The notes below the pieces were generated by a model. The model saw nothing but the letters and a program-made list of their open reading frames with translations, had not been told where the DNA came from and made no database searches. Of a stretch of DNA of 64,000 nucleotides, positions 14,104 to 30,680 are shown piece after piece. The stretch's first letter is position 1, and each line of letters starts with the position of its first letter. The stretch comes from Musa acuminata AAA Group (Eukaryota; Streptophyta; Magnoliopsida; Zingiberales; Musaceae): contig NC_088357.1 in assembly GCF_036884655.1 (NCBI RefSeq), positions 7,613,001-7,677,000 on the forward strand. The letters are read 5' to 3'. The translations under genes and the position numbers were made by a program.

Positions 14104-14845
14104 AAATCAGCTTTGAGACTATAAAGCACAATGATGATTGTCAAGATTGTGATAAAAAAACCCACAAACAGAGAGCACAGAGGATCACGATACAATGACA
14201 ATGACAAAATCTGTCAAATCAAGTAAATCGATCACGCAAAAGATATATATTTTCGAACATGAAGCGGCATGAACTCACCCACAAGCCGCAGCCGCACAGG
14301 CTCAGCGTCGTCACACTCTTCCAGTGATCAACCAACACCTGAACCCCATCTGCGGGCGCGGATGGCGTAAAATTGGACCGAATCAACCGCGTCAGGACGC
14401 CGGCCCCATCGTTCTGCTGGCCCGACCCGGCCACCTTGGACAACCGCACCGATCTCAGGGGCTCCCGCCGCTTGATGACCTTCATCTCCACCCCGACGCA
14501 GCCGAGCTCCTCGTCCCCATGCAGATCCAACACCACCGTATCCTGCGGTGGCTGAAGCGAGGCCATGAGCTGGGACCGGAGGCGGAGGGCTATCTGCTCC
14601 TCGTCGTCGCCAGCGGTCCAGTCGAGTTCGATTCGGAACCCCAGTTCCCCGGACGGAAGGCTGTGGGGGGAGAGAGGCTGAGGCGGTGACGGAGGAAGCG
14701 GAGGTACAGGGGAAGGAGGTGGAGGAGGAGGGCGGGGGGGGAGGTGGTGGTCGTCGTCGTCGGCATTGGCGTCGGATTCGCCGTAGTCAAGCGCGAGGTG
14801 GAAGATCTCGGAGGGGCGCTTCCACCCCAATCCCCACGATTGCAT
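5748..14845 (-). CDS. PLP/pPLA-I: Patatin-like phospholipase pPLA-I (LRR, ARM and patatin domains)
   Basis: Eighteen exons assembled by hand, all phase-consistent: 14845-14279, 13566-13419, 13281-13203, 13106-12953, 12870-12661, 12572-12327, 12239-12077, 11968-11708, 11617-11496, 11418-11257, 9889-9697, 9560-9424, 9123-8985, 8880-8677, 8567-8093, 8014-7798, 7702-7613, 6185-5748. They total 4005 nt and 1334 residues, close to Arabidopsis pPLA-I. The start MQSWGLGWKRPSE is followed by a Pro-rich low-complexity stretch. Leucine-rich repeats lie at about 190-315 and armadillo-like helices at about 320-520. The patatin domain has the oxyanion motif DGGGMKG near 548-554, nucleophile motif GTSTG (Ser near 583) and dyad Asp in DGA near 775. 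The C-terminus has a long Ser/Pro-rich region and ends HPKLRYSCHLPNTL. Family knowledge: a plastid-associated galactolipid and phospholipid acyl hydrolase linked to jasmonate and defence. All catalytic residues are present. Intron 10 is 1.37 kb. Confidence 0.95.
10821..10887. repeat. Perfect 20-bp inverted repeat (hairpin) in pPLA-I intron 10
   Basis: The arm at 10821-10840 is the exact reverse complement of 10868-10887, and an inner GTTGAA/TTCAAC pair extends the stem. The loop is short, so the RNA of either strand would fold into a strong hairpin. Nothing nearby codes for protein. It may be the remains of a small foldback element. Confidence 0.8.
14022..14101. repeat. (TATAT)n and (TA)n microsatellite in pPLA-I intron 1
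   Basis: A run of ATATT repeats passes directly into about 40-45 bases of TA dinucleotides. It sits within the first intron of the phospholipase gene, so it does not affect coding. Length is likely to vary between individuals. Confidence 0.95.
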
Positions 14846-16159
14846 GGCCTCCTCTACTAGAATTCTCGGCAGGTTTCGAGGGGATTCTGGTTAGGGTTTG
14901 TAGCGTCGACGGAAGAGGAGGAGAGACCGGAGGAAAGAGACGGCCTTCCGTTTTGCCATTTCGGTTTTGGTTTCTGTTGTGTTCTGTGCGGGACACGCAG
15001 TCGTTACGTTCGAATCATGGCAACGTGTAATAACTAGAAACGCGGGGAGGGTCGTCGTATGGGCCTTCGCCATAATGGGCCGTAAACATGTCGATGGGCC
15101 TCTTTAGGCCGCAAACGAGGCCGTCAACATGCGGAGATTGTACAGATGTCCATGTGACTTAAGGGTTTTCTTCGCAGAGCAGAGGATGACTAAGGGGGGG
15201 GTAATTAATACATTAGATTGTACAGATGCATCAGTGCAAGTGGTCTCCTTTCGGGTACTATACATCTATCAATGGTGGCAAACAAAAGGGTCGGGTCGTC
15301 CGAGATGCTGCTCACCACCACATGGTGAGGTGGTGATACTTCTTGTTTCTCTTGCTGGCTGCTTTGTTTGCTTAGGAATCCAGACAGAGGTGATCTAGTC
15401 AGCATCAACTTATACGCATTACCAGTAAAAATGCTTTGAATCAATTGGTGGGTGGATTCATCTGATAAAACCATGTTGTCTACAGCATGCTCTTTATAAT
15501 AATATCAAAGGGCAATCATGTCATCGTGGATTTTATTTTCGAAAAGAAAACACAAATTACAGGTAAATTATAACTCGTGTATGAATTTTGTATGCACTTT
15601 GAAGGTATAAATTTCATGAAAGCATTATTATACCTGACCTAACTAATTTACACAGCCCAAAGGTCTACGAAACCAGTCAAATGATGGCCAACCTTGTCTC
15701 TGTATTTGTGCATGTCAACATGGGTATCACATGAAACACCTGCGAGAAATGGCCATGCTGATTTTGGATTTGCCCATGTGTGACAACCGTGATGATTTCA
15801 GCCATTGGCTCAGTTAGCTTTTGAATGGACGATGATGAGATGTGGGTGATCCACCGTCTGAATGATAAGACAAGACAACGTGACATGAATGACATGTCTA
15901 CAAGATAACGATGATCACCATCTTCACACACCACGTGATCCGAATGACAAGATAACGGTGAGGCTCGGGTTACTATCCCAAATGCTACGTTGATGACTCA
16001 TATAAGTTATGAGTGATCACCATCATTGATGATCACCATGACTCATCAATCTATAGAGGCACCGGTGAGACTCTAAGATACTACCCCGAATTTTGTTCTC
16101 GTGATGCCGCTATATCTTAATAATAGTGTATCCGAACATGTTTTTATAAATTAATATTA
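14846..16159. other. pPLA-I promoter side and intergenic DNA
   Basis: The first 200 bases upstream of the pPLA-I start are GC-moderate and likely hold its 5' UTR and promoter. Beyond that lies ordinary spacer. Around 15.9-16.05 kb several copies of a GATGATCACC-like word occur on both strands, a loose local repeat. No gene recognised. Confidence 0.45.
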
Positions 16160-16685
16160 ATTTTATATGAGATTAATCGGGATGTTATTATTAGTAAACT
16201 TATTACGTCGTGATCGAGGAGTCAACATGGCTTGGTCCACTGGTCGATGTTCGGAGTTCTCGGTCGGTTGGAAAAAGTGTTGGAGTCGGCTAGATCAGGG
16301 GTCGGGACGACTACGCCTCCGAGTGTGGCCGAGTTCTTGCACATAGGCCCTGGTCGGGGAGGTTCCCAACCTGGGCCTCCAGTAGATTAAGTCAGTAGAC
16401 TTGTTTTTCTCCTTTTTCCTAGCCAGGTGCCGATCATAGGTTTTTATACTATTGCTCAAGGATCGATCGTACGCAGACTTAGCGCGACGATCGACCCCCG
16501 AGTGACGAGATGGTACTTTCGTGCAACCGTCGCTCGGTATGCGTGGAGTGGCACCATACGATATAGTCTCGAGCTTTTCGAGGTGGGACTTGCTGAGGGG
16601 GGCCCTCCCTATACGTCGACATTGGCATGACGTGGCATGGGTCATGACATGGCCAGGATCCAATATGTCCTATCAGTTATAATCT
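16160..16685. repeat. GC-rich relic, probably an LTR fragment or solo LTR
   Basis: This block is clearly richer in GC and CpG than the AT-rich spacer on either side. It has no plausible gene: a 122-codon minus-strand frame shows no known domain and a scattered amino-acid make-up. Its texture (TCGGTCGG, GATCGATCG, TGACGTGGCATGGGTCATGACATGG) is like LTRs of plant Ty3/gypsy elements. No second copy or target duplication was found in the window, so the assignment is inference. Confidence 0.3.
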
Positions 16686-18647
16686 CATCAGCATTTTCTA
16701 AACCCCTTTTATTTTCTTCAAAGAAATATAAAATAAAAAAATACTAAGAAAAACCAATAAAAGTTTTCAAAAATTTAGATGATCAGAAAAATTAACCCCA
16801 TCTACAAATTTAAAAAACCGACCGAAATTAATTGTAAAAAATTCCCAAAGAAATAAATGCCGCATCGTCTGAAACATGAAATGAAGTCAGAAACTAGCAA
16901 GTAAATAATCTTTGGGGATTGATTAATTCCTTGTATTGTTCTCAAGTTCATCACTCGCAAAGAACAAGCAGGAAGGCTGTAGAGTCAATCGTCGTTCTGT
17001 ATTCGAAAGCACCATCATTCAATTCTGCTTGGACCTTTGTCAGCGAAATGGCACATCGTGGCTGTCAATATTGAATCTTTGTAATTTTTATGACAGGGAA
17101 TGAAGAAAACAATGCCTCGTGATGGTTTGAATTAGATGAGTCGATTGAAGGCTTGTTCTGTGTCGCTCTTTCAACGATGCTAAGAAAAGTCAACCCTTTC
17201 TTTGGTAGTGCTAAATTCTACTGAATTGTTGCAGCAATACTTCCTACAAATCTGGCCGGTGCTTAATTCAATATCAATAATACCAAAGTTGTAGAGAGAA
17301 TATAAATATTATATAAGAAGGAATATATATCTATACTCGTACACATTCATCGATACGAAAGACTTACGTATCTTCGAAATATTGATCATGTAAAGCTAAA
17401 GTATCGATCGCATCATTATTTTTCTATCATTAATAAAATAAAATAGAAGAAGTATATAGGTCTTCTACGCTACTTAGCAAATCATTGCTCAAATGTTTTT
17501 CTAGGTAGAATTAAGTTATTATACTAATTAGGTCATAAATAAGATAAAAAAAATTACACAAATATTTAAGCTCCAATGAAGAACTAAATGAAGAAAAAAA
17601 AGGGTCTGATCTGATGACTCATGACTGCAACAATGTTCCACTTTGACCCGTTGTTCTCTTTTTCCATGTCAAGTTTTGACCTCTACGATTAGTGCATTAA
17701 TTACACATTAAGGAACACAAGTCATTAAGAGAGGAAATCATTCGAGTAAATTTGTAGAAGAACAAATGCCTTGACACTGACTTGGTAAAGGTGAATACTA
17801 CATCTTATAAGATGATGGATCCAAAGTGATGATAGCTAAGTCTTCTATGTAGAATTTTAGATGGAATATAAAATGATATCGGATCCATTTTTTAAGGGAT
17901 CTATCTATCTGTGCCAATCATTTTTTTTACTTAATAAAATAACCACACTATATTTTTTGCAAACGAAGAAATTGTGTCATTTATATGGTTTGACTTCTCT
18001 AGATTCGTGGAGGAGGATCTTAAAGAAATCAATTCATCTCAAACAAAAAAAATCATGAATGTTAATGTCATGCCCCATGCACAAGAGATATAAATAACAT
18101 CGAGTCAACAAACAATTTAGATGCTGCAATCAATTCCTTTAAGATATCTACATGATATCATGATTCGATCGTTTCGAGACTCTTTACTATGATCAATAAA
18201 ATATGATTAAGGAATTTTCAAGCATGAATTTTCTTTTATTAGACATAACTCACATAAAATTATTACGAGCTTCAATGGTGATCATCGGTAATTCGTCTAT
18301 AGTTAAACCTAATCAATTCATTAACTTAAAGGAATGAGATAGAATGCTGCTGCACGCACTGATGTAGTAGACAGATCTTGTCATTGAATCTGTCCTTTTT
18401 TGTTTGGTTATATGTGATTCATAATGAAGAAACGATAACACAAGATGTAGATATTTCGTTGGGTTGGTGAGCGCCAAATAGTGAAAATATCATGTCATAG
18501 CATGAGAGGAGAGACTATAAAAACCCAAGTTTAATTAGTGACAATGAGTGTTCATCATTCAAAATGTGATTTTTGATGTTTTCCCTAATTGCACTTGTGA
18601 ACCCTCAATGCTATCTGTTTATTAACTGAAAATTTTATCCATAAGAC

Positions 18648-18726
<79 letters not shown>

Positions 18727-19945
18727 GAATATTATGAGATTATTCTGATTGAAGGCATAATAACGAAATCAATTTTATCATTTTTCTGGGATCTTCATCT
18801 TATTATTCCATCTATTCTATGTAAAGAATAAGGATGAGAAGAAAACGATAATATTAAAGATAATGGATGATAAAGAAAAGGACATATGGTGAAGATTAAG
18901 AAAAGGACACAGCATCTAATACAGAGATGAATAGGATGATAATTAGAGTGTCTTATTGATTGAAGTCGAGGAGGTTGATTAGTGCCAATAATTAAGGTTA
19001 AACATCATAACCTTAAATATTAATTTTTTTAGTATTTAACCTTAAATAATAATTTTTTTAAAAAATAATCATCCATCATCAAGGATGGAAGGAAAAAAAA
19101 ACACCTTTTATCTCATATCTTGAAAGGGATCTGAATTCTTTAACCATCCAAATTAATGGATATTGTCATAAATTATAAGCTGATCCCCTCCATCTCATGT
19201 ACTGACTGGCCTATTACCTTCAAAACTTTTCAGGATGGATCAGTCCACCTAAATAGCCTTTTAATTTCACTGAGACATATGCAGAGTTCATTATTGGGAA
19301 TAGAAAGTCTGTCCAAGTGTCTTTATCCTTCATTATGAATCCCACAAACTTCCACCACCATAAAACAACTTGTGTTCTTGGGAGAGAGAAGATGGTGATT
19401 CCAAAGTTCTCAAGAATCCTGCTTTGCTTTTGAGACCCTGTGGGAAAGTATAGGTTCCTTGACTGTAGAGGACAAAGGCAGCAGTACTGGATGGAGAGGC
19501 AAGGGATCTTTCTCTCAGCACGTGACCCAAACATTACTGCTCACCCCAACAGCTACTCAAGATCTTATGATCTTTCTTTATGCTTGTATATTCACCCATT
19601 TGCCCATTCTTTATTTTATAGCCTCCAGTAAGAGCATTAGATTCTATTTCCAGTTGTCTCCGCCACCTCAAAACCATCATCTCTCCCTTCTGTCAAAGTG
19701 GGGCGCTCGTTTAAGATCATTCACATCTCCTGAGGCATCAAGTTTAAACGACAATTGCCATCATTTTCCTCTCCGGTTTCTTTACCTCGTTATCATGGGC
19801 TGGTAAGTCTTTCCGTCCATGGAGTCTTCGGCCCCTTGCTGTCTCTAATATTTCTACATGGGGATTCATCTAGTTCCTGAGCTTCAAGATCCCATGCCAT
19901 TTTAGCTACACAATAGTCAACAAAATACACCTCGTCTTCTTCTGC
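16686..19945. other. AT-rich intergenic DNA and GLR promoter region
   Basis: Non-coding spacer with many homopolymer runs and, at 18655-18721, a TA microsatellite. The final 400 bases (from about 19550) are richer in CT tracts and probably hold the glutamate receptor 5' UTR. No further gene or TE coding remnant was recognised. Confidence 0.5.
18655..18721. repeat. (TA)n microsatellite
   Basis: About 65 bases of uninterrupted TA dinucleotides in intergenic DNA. Confidence 0.97.
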
Positions 19946-25009
<5,064 letters not shown>

Positions 25010-26197
25010 GAAGAGCAATTGGAAAATGCTGAAGAGAATAGTTTGTACTCCTTGCATGTTCGAGTGCTTGAGTATATAGTACAAAAGCAGGATAGGCAGC
25101 AATCTACAAAGATGTGGGCTTGTAAATGGTAAGTTTAAACCTTTTGTGCTAATGACTTAGTAGCACAGAAGGGTCTTTTTCTGAGTTTGGATAATCTACA
25201 TTCCCTGTAATCGATACTTTTAGGCAACCCAAGTGATTTCATGCCTATAATTAAAAGAGAAGTATTCAGGCAGGTGGATCTATTGAGTCTGTATCAATTG
25301 AATGCAATTATATTGCTCAAGTCTTTCTTGTGTTTGATGTATTACATAAATTTCATGTAAGAATGAAGTGATGAGATCAAAAAATTTTGATTCTTCACGA
25401 CCTAAACTCTCTTGTGGTTACCAATCATTTACAAATTGAGCATATCTGTTGAACTTGTTTAGCTTGTGCACAAAAATGGCAGATTTAGAACTTGCATGTG
25501 GTTAATAATACAGTGATATCACGATATGAAAAGCTCGATGAACTACGATTGGAAATGCATCCTCAGTTCGGTTACTGAACATGATACATACCTTGCATGC
25601 TTATAGTTGCAGGAATACTGCTACCCCAACCTATGATTCACTCTTATCAGTCAATGAAAGGACCATATCCTTTTGTTCCTCTTGTTATCGTTGTTGTTCT
25701 TCTCAGATGTAAAACACACTGCCAAAGTTTCAGGTTTATAGTTGCTGCATAATTTAGCATAATGGTTATAGGTAATACAAATTATTCATTATATTTTGCT
25801 GGGTATCATTGATTATTTCCAATGAGAATAATTGTATATATATCATTCAAGAACCACGAGATACAGCACGAAGTAACCTTCACGCTGAGATGAGCAATTC
25901 ATGTTGTTCGTATGTTTCATTCTTTCAGTGCCAATTTCGACACGCATCCTCGTCTCCTGATGAGACATCATCGGTGATCTCAGCGGCCACGATTCCCAAA
26001 CAAACATACAAAACCTTACTCGTTTTATGCGAGGAAGCATTTTGCACCAACCAATCTCTCGTCTTTGGTCAACCCTTTCCTCACGCACCATCCGCTCGTC
26101 ACCACGTGCACCATATGATAGAGAGAGAGAGAGAGAGAAAGTCGTGAAGGAGAGGAAGAAGACAACGAGAATAGGATACAAAGGGCCACCAACGATT
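25010..26197. other. GLR 3' region and GTPase promoter
   Basis: Spacer between two genes on the same strand. The first 250 bases look like a 3' UTR. A short GA microsatellite lies at about 26117-26140 in the likely leader of the next gene. Several short antisense frames here lack any family signature. Confidence 0.5.
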
Positions 26198-26308
26198 ATG
26201 GAGCCATACCTTCGGCTCCCCACCACCCCTCTCTCCCCTTCGTTGATGGGCGAGAGAGGCCTTCTACCCTTCACCGCCACCATCGACGCCACGGCCCAAC
26301 GAACATGA
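26198..26308 (+). other. Candidate upstream ORF overlapping the GTPase start (ATGA)
   Basis: A 36-codon frame begins with ATG at 26198 (MEPYLRLPTTPLSP...) and ends with TGA at 26306-26308. That stop shares three bases with the proposed main start ATG at 26305. If the transcript begins upstream of 26198, this uORF would compete with the main start or couple to it. Transcript start is unknown. Confidence 0.4.
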
Positions 26309-27710
26309 GTCACGTCGGCCAGGCTCTGGTCCACCTCGAGGCCAAGTGGGCTCGCCTTGTCCGCCGCTTCTTCCACGCCGTCCGGGGCCACCTCGTCTCG
26401 TGCTCCTCCTGCGACGGTCGGTACCGGCAGCTTAAGGCGAACCTGCATGCGCCGAATCCCATGGTGGTGCTACATGACATTCCCCAGGTGGATGTTGTGG
26501 GGGTGCGCACGGAAACGGAGGTGGACTCCGATGTGCTGTCGTTGAAGATTAGCGTCCTCGGTGATTGCCATATTGGAAAAACAAGCTTCATGGTATGTAT
26601 TCATATGCAATTCTTGATCTTTTGGCTATCATTAACCTGCAATAAACGTAAGCAGATCTGATAGTCTGTTCTTTTGTGTTGCTTGCGTGATGCGGTAGAC
26701 CAAGTGTGTGGGAGATATGGAGGAACAGAGAGGAGTAGAAACTGCAGGATTGAATCTAATGGACAAAATTTTCGATCTCAAGGGAGCAAGGATCGCTTTC
26801 AGGATATGGGAGGTAGAAGGTAAGAACAGAGTTCTCTTCTTCAAATATAAATGCCGTGTTAGCATACCAGGATGAGCCTATTGGAGATTAAACACGGTAC
26901 TTGTAGGTGATGATCATCTGGATCATGTCCCCGTCGCCTGTAAAGATGCTGTAGCAGTTCTCATTATGTTCGATCTTACCAACCGATGTACGCTAAACAA
27001 GTTAGTATTTCCTCTATCATAAGTTGAAATCGTGTCTTGTGTATCATCTCCTTTGAAGATTAGTAAGGATGCTTGGAAGTTCTTGTTCTGCATCTCATGT
27101 CGTGTGACCTTTCTTCCTTCAGTGCTATTTGCTGGTACCAACAAGCAAGAAGATGGAACAAGGTATTGATGTTTTCCTTATTTGCTTTCCCCTACTGCAT
27201 CTGATGCCATGGCTCTCATGGTTGCGTCTGCTGATCATACTAATTCGTCTCTCTTCCGCTTCGTCTAGACCGCGATTCCTGTACTTATAGGGACCAAGTT
27301 TGATGACTTCGTTCAGCTTCCTCTTGAAATGCAATGGGCGATCGTGAATCAGGTGAAGTTTCATTCCAATATCCCATCATCCGTAGATTGTTGCCTGTGA
27401 TTCGATCACAGATTAACATCGATGCTGAAACAAAATCGAGTTTTTCTTCCTCTAATTGCAGCCTCGATCACTGTTTAGTAGTGTACAATCTTTAAGAACT
27501 ATGTTGGTGCGGAAATGAGCAGGTATTTTTGTGTTGTTTGAGCAGGCCAGAGCATGCGCAAGAGCGATGAAAGCGACACTGTTTTTTTCGAGTGCCACCC
27601 ACAACATTAACGTGAACAAGATCTTCAAGTTTGTCGTGGCCAAGTTGTTCAACTTGCCATGGACGGTGGAGAGAAATTTGAACATAGGAGAACCTACCAT
27701 TGATTTCTAG
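26305..27710 (+). CDS. Spg1/Tem1-type small GTPase (plant SGP1-like)
   Basis: Six exons: 26305-26592, 26699-26819, 26907-27000, 27123-27162, 27269-27352 and 27546-27710. They total 792 nt and 263 residues. A variable N-terminal extension of about 75 residues precedes the G domain. G1 is GDCHIGKTS near 86-94. The next conserved block is AGLNLMDK. G3 reads WEVEG, where the family has WDVAG. G4 is GTKFDDF and G5 is SSATHN. The end NLPWTVERNL...GEPTIDF matches plant SGP proteins. There is no C-terminal prenylation cysteine, as in the family. Family knowledge: Spg1/Tem1 GTPases act in septation and mitotic-exit signalling through MAP4K/SIK-type kinases; the plant role is less clear. The G3 Asp-to-Glu change could alter GTP hydrolysis. 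The start is the only ATG in frame close to the conserved region. Confidence 0.9.
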
Positions 27711-28279
27711 GTTCTTTTTTTTACTTGGCTTTTCGCTTTCTTTCTTCTTCTTCTTCTCTTATTTGTTACAGAAGCTCCTTGTCCTGTAATTGCTACGCTG
27801 TGGATAGCAACACGCTGCATGACAAGGGTTGATGAGCCTTGAAATTTCAGAACACCAACTGGAATCCTACTTGAATTGTTCAATGTAGAGATTGATAGCT
27901 CAAACAACAAAGATACGAAATACCATGAATATGATGGCTGAGTTCGATCTAGCATTCATTAGGAAAGCAAATGAGCAGCTGATCGTGCGATATACCACTC
28001 CGGAAGTGAACGCATGGGGGGCAGAGATCGAACAACCTGCACTTTGTTCTACATCACTTGCCGGTTAATCAAATCAAACGAAAAATGCCAAATCGTGCAG
28101 CTTTCAGCTTCCAATCGTCTCGCACCGAGTCGAAACGTTTGAGTCGAATTGAACCCTAAATGTTACATTGAAAGGCGCTTCGACCGTTTCGAGGTCTAAC
28201 CACGCGAACATAATGGACTTTGAGCTGCTCATCACATCGTGCTCGTGGCCTCGAGGGCTTTTGAGATACTCCTCGCTCC
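27711..28279. other. GTPase 3' region and spacer
   Basis: Includes the GTPase 3' UTR with a TTC-repeat run at about 27741-27757. No open frame with a recognisable product. Confidence 0.5.
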
Positions 28280-28352
28280 AGCCCAAAAGCCCATGGCGTG
28301 GGGGCGCACGTTCGGGATTCCATTGGTCTACGTTTTAAAGCCCTAACCCTAA
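28280..28352 (+). promoter_or_regulatory. Site II elements and telo-box of the eL42 promoter
   Basis: Two AGCCCA words (reverse complement of the site II core TGGGCT) lie at 28280-28285 and 28288-28293. A telo-box AACCCTAA lies at 28345-28352, about 100 bases before the start codon. This pairing is well known in promoters of plant ribosomal protein genes, where TCP factors and telo-box-binding proteins drive expression in dividing cells. Confidence 0.75.
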
Positions 28353-28452
28353 CATACCGCTCTACGGTACATAAGAAAGGCGGCTGCGACCTCGTCCGGC
28401 TCTTATTGCTCTTGGTCTTGGGAGGCGGAAACACCAACCAAGCGCTGCCGTC

Positions 28453-30680
28453 ATGGTAACGCGACGGATCTTGTGTTTTTTTGTCCTTGTGGATATGGGA
28501 AATTTTGGATTTGTTCCCTTGATTCTTCCCGACTGTTTTCTTTGTATCGATAGTGTTTGATCTGTTCCATATATCGGAACAAAAATCGATCTTTTAGGGG
28601 TTCGTGGCTAGATTCATCCGTCGCATGTTTTCTGTGGATGGGCGAGGGTGGATAGTATTGAGCGCTCGCAATAGGCTAGGAATTTTTGGCATAGAAAGGA
28701 GGCTTCTTTGAGTCTTAACTTTGTTACCGAAGATTTCTCGGATTACTCGTTTCGGCCGTTTATAAACGACGTTTCCCGTGATTGGTGAAGCAAATCATGT
28801 TAGCCTCGTGGTGTGAAGACCAATTTTTTTCTCTTGTTATCTCTTGCGCCTGCATATTGTATCAGTAGCTGAATCTGCCAAAACATTTTGGGCAAATTAT
28901 TAGATTTATTACTGCATATTTTAAGGTTTCATTCATGTGAATGAAGTCATTTGTGTTTTCAAATTTACACGATACGTTTGACATTTAGGTTTTTTGACAA
29001 CTGTATGAATTCTGTCTGATGACTCCATACTAGTATTTGATGACATTTAGGTTTAAGTGTTTAACATAGCTTCTTGTTTTTAATTGGTGCGACCAACATT
29101 ATTGGAAATTTCGAATTAATTTGGCGTGCAAAAAATCAGATAATTATGTTGGGAAGTCATATGAGAATGCAGTTGAATATTTTTTATTCGTGCAATTTGA
29201 TAGAAATTCATATGAAATTTGATAGGAAGTCTGAGTGACAACATGCAGTTCCACACTAGAGATATGGAAGCTTACATAGTAATATCTAGAGCTAATCTTT
29301 CTTCTCTCTGCTGACAAAGTTCTGTCAGCATGATGGTGTAACAACCTATTGAGGAAATAACATGTCATTCCAGATGGTTACCTAGAGCTTATTGTTAGTG
29401 TGAACCTCTTGAGTTACAATTGCAATTATTATCACCTGTAACGCCTGCTGAGTAGCTACTGGAGATACATCATACGTGGGCTTTAGCTAATTGTGTAGAT
29501 AGAATTGCAGTGAGTATCTTTCAGCTTACAATCTTGATTTTGCATTGAATTATAAAATAATTGCATCTACTTACACTAGATACGCTTGAAACAATCTCTT
29601 CCAGAGGCACTACACCAGAATCAATGCATATTTTTACAGTCTAAATTGAGCTCAAGTCAGCTGATGTAAGTTGATAATCCTACGGGAGTTTGAACTACCT
29701 TTTAGGTGTACCATCATGTATGTTTGGTGTTGGTGCTAAAAAAATGGTGTCTTGGGATCTTGAAACCTGAGTTAATAGTCAAAGGCTATGTTGGAGGTCA
29801 GCTATATTGATTATGTAACAAAGAGAGTCTTGTAGTATGGGCATTACACTTAAATAATTATAAGATATTTGGTGGTCAGAATTCCTAATAATTGAGATGC
29901 TTGGAAAACTTGCCTTAACCAGACTTTATTTTTTTCAATTTTATTTGATTTTTTTTTCCTTTTCTTTTAGCAAGTACTTCCTTTGCTATATGTGGTCTGG
30001 CTCTCTTTTATCTGTTGATGGTAAACTTTACTGTGAATTCCTTTGTTCAGGTGAACGTTCCCAAGACAAAGAAAACATACTGCAAGAACAAGGCTTGCAG
30101 GAAGCACACTCTTCACAAGGTTACACAGTATAAGAAGGGAAAGGACAGCCTTTCTGTTCAAGGGAAGCGACGCTATGACAGGAAGCAGTCAGGTTATGGT
30201 GGACAGACGAAGCCTGTTTTTCACAAGAAGGTATTTTTATCTGTTCGATGGTGCTTAAGGAATTTTAATTCTAATGCATGAGTTATATATATACTTGCTC
30301 TGCAACTGCTAGCTGGATTCTGGATTTATGTTTCCAAATTATACATGATGAATACATTTCTCGTGCATCATCTATTCAATTTTATGTGAGATGACTGTCA
30401 GCTGTGCATATTACTGTCCTCTGAAAGTAGTGTAGGTGTACTAATTGTCATTACTTTTCTGCCAGGCAAAAACCACCAAGAAGATTGTGTTGAAGCTTCA
30501 ATGCCAAAGTTGCAAGCATTATTCGCAGCATCCCATAAAAGTACTAGCACTGATATTCTATTGTTTTTCTCCTTTCAATGTTTTTATCTATAACTAACAT
30601 CATTTTCATCCTCGGTACAGAGATGCAAGCACTTTGAGATTGGTGGAGACAAAAAGGGGAAGGGGACTTCTCTCTTCTAG
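28453..30680 (+). CDS. RPL36A: 60S ribosomal protein eL42 (L44/L36a)
   Basis: Four coding exons: 28453-28455 (the ATG alone), 30051-30230, 30466-30540 and 30621-30680. They total 318 nt and 105 residues, exactly the eukaryotic length. The protein reads M, then [20 protein letters not shown], with [19 protein letters not shown] and ending [12 protein letters not shown]. The zinc-binding cysteines are present (CKNKAC and CQSC/CKH). Family knowledge: eL42 lies at the large-subunit E site and is conserved from yeast to plants. The first intron begins straight after the ATG and is 1.6 kb long. It is the likely home of expression-enhancing signals. Confidence 0.97.

Noticed and set aside
14324..15030. 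Several plus-strand frames opposite pPLA-I exon 1
   Set aside because: They arise from the Pro-rich, low-complexity first exon read in reverse.
25843..26448. 201-codon minus-strand frame over the GTPase leader
   Set aside because: Overlaps the GTPase first exon in antisense; no family similarity, and partly formed by a GA microsatellite.
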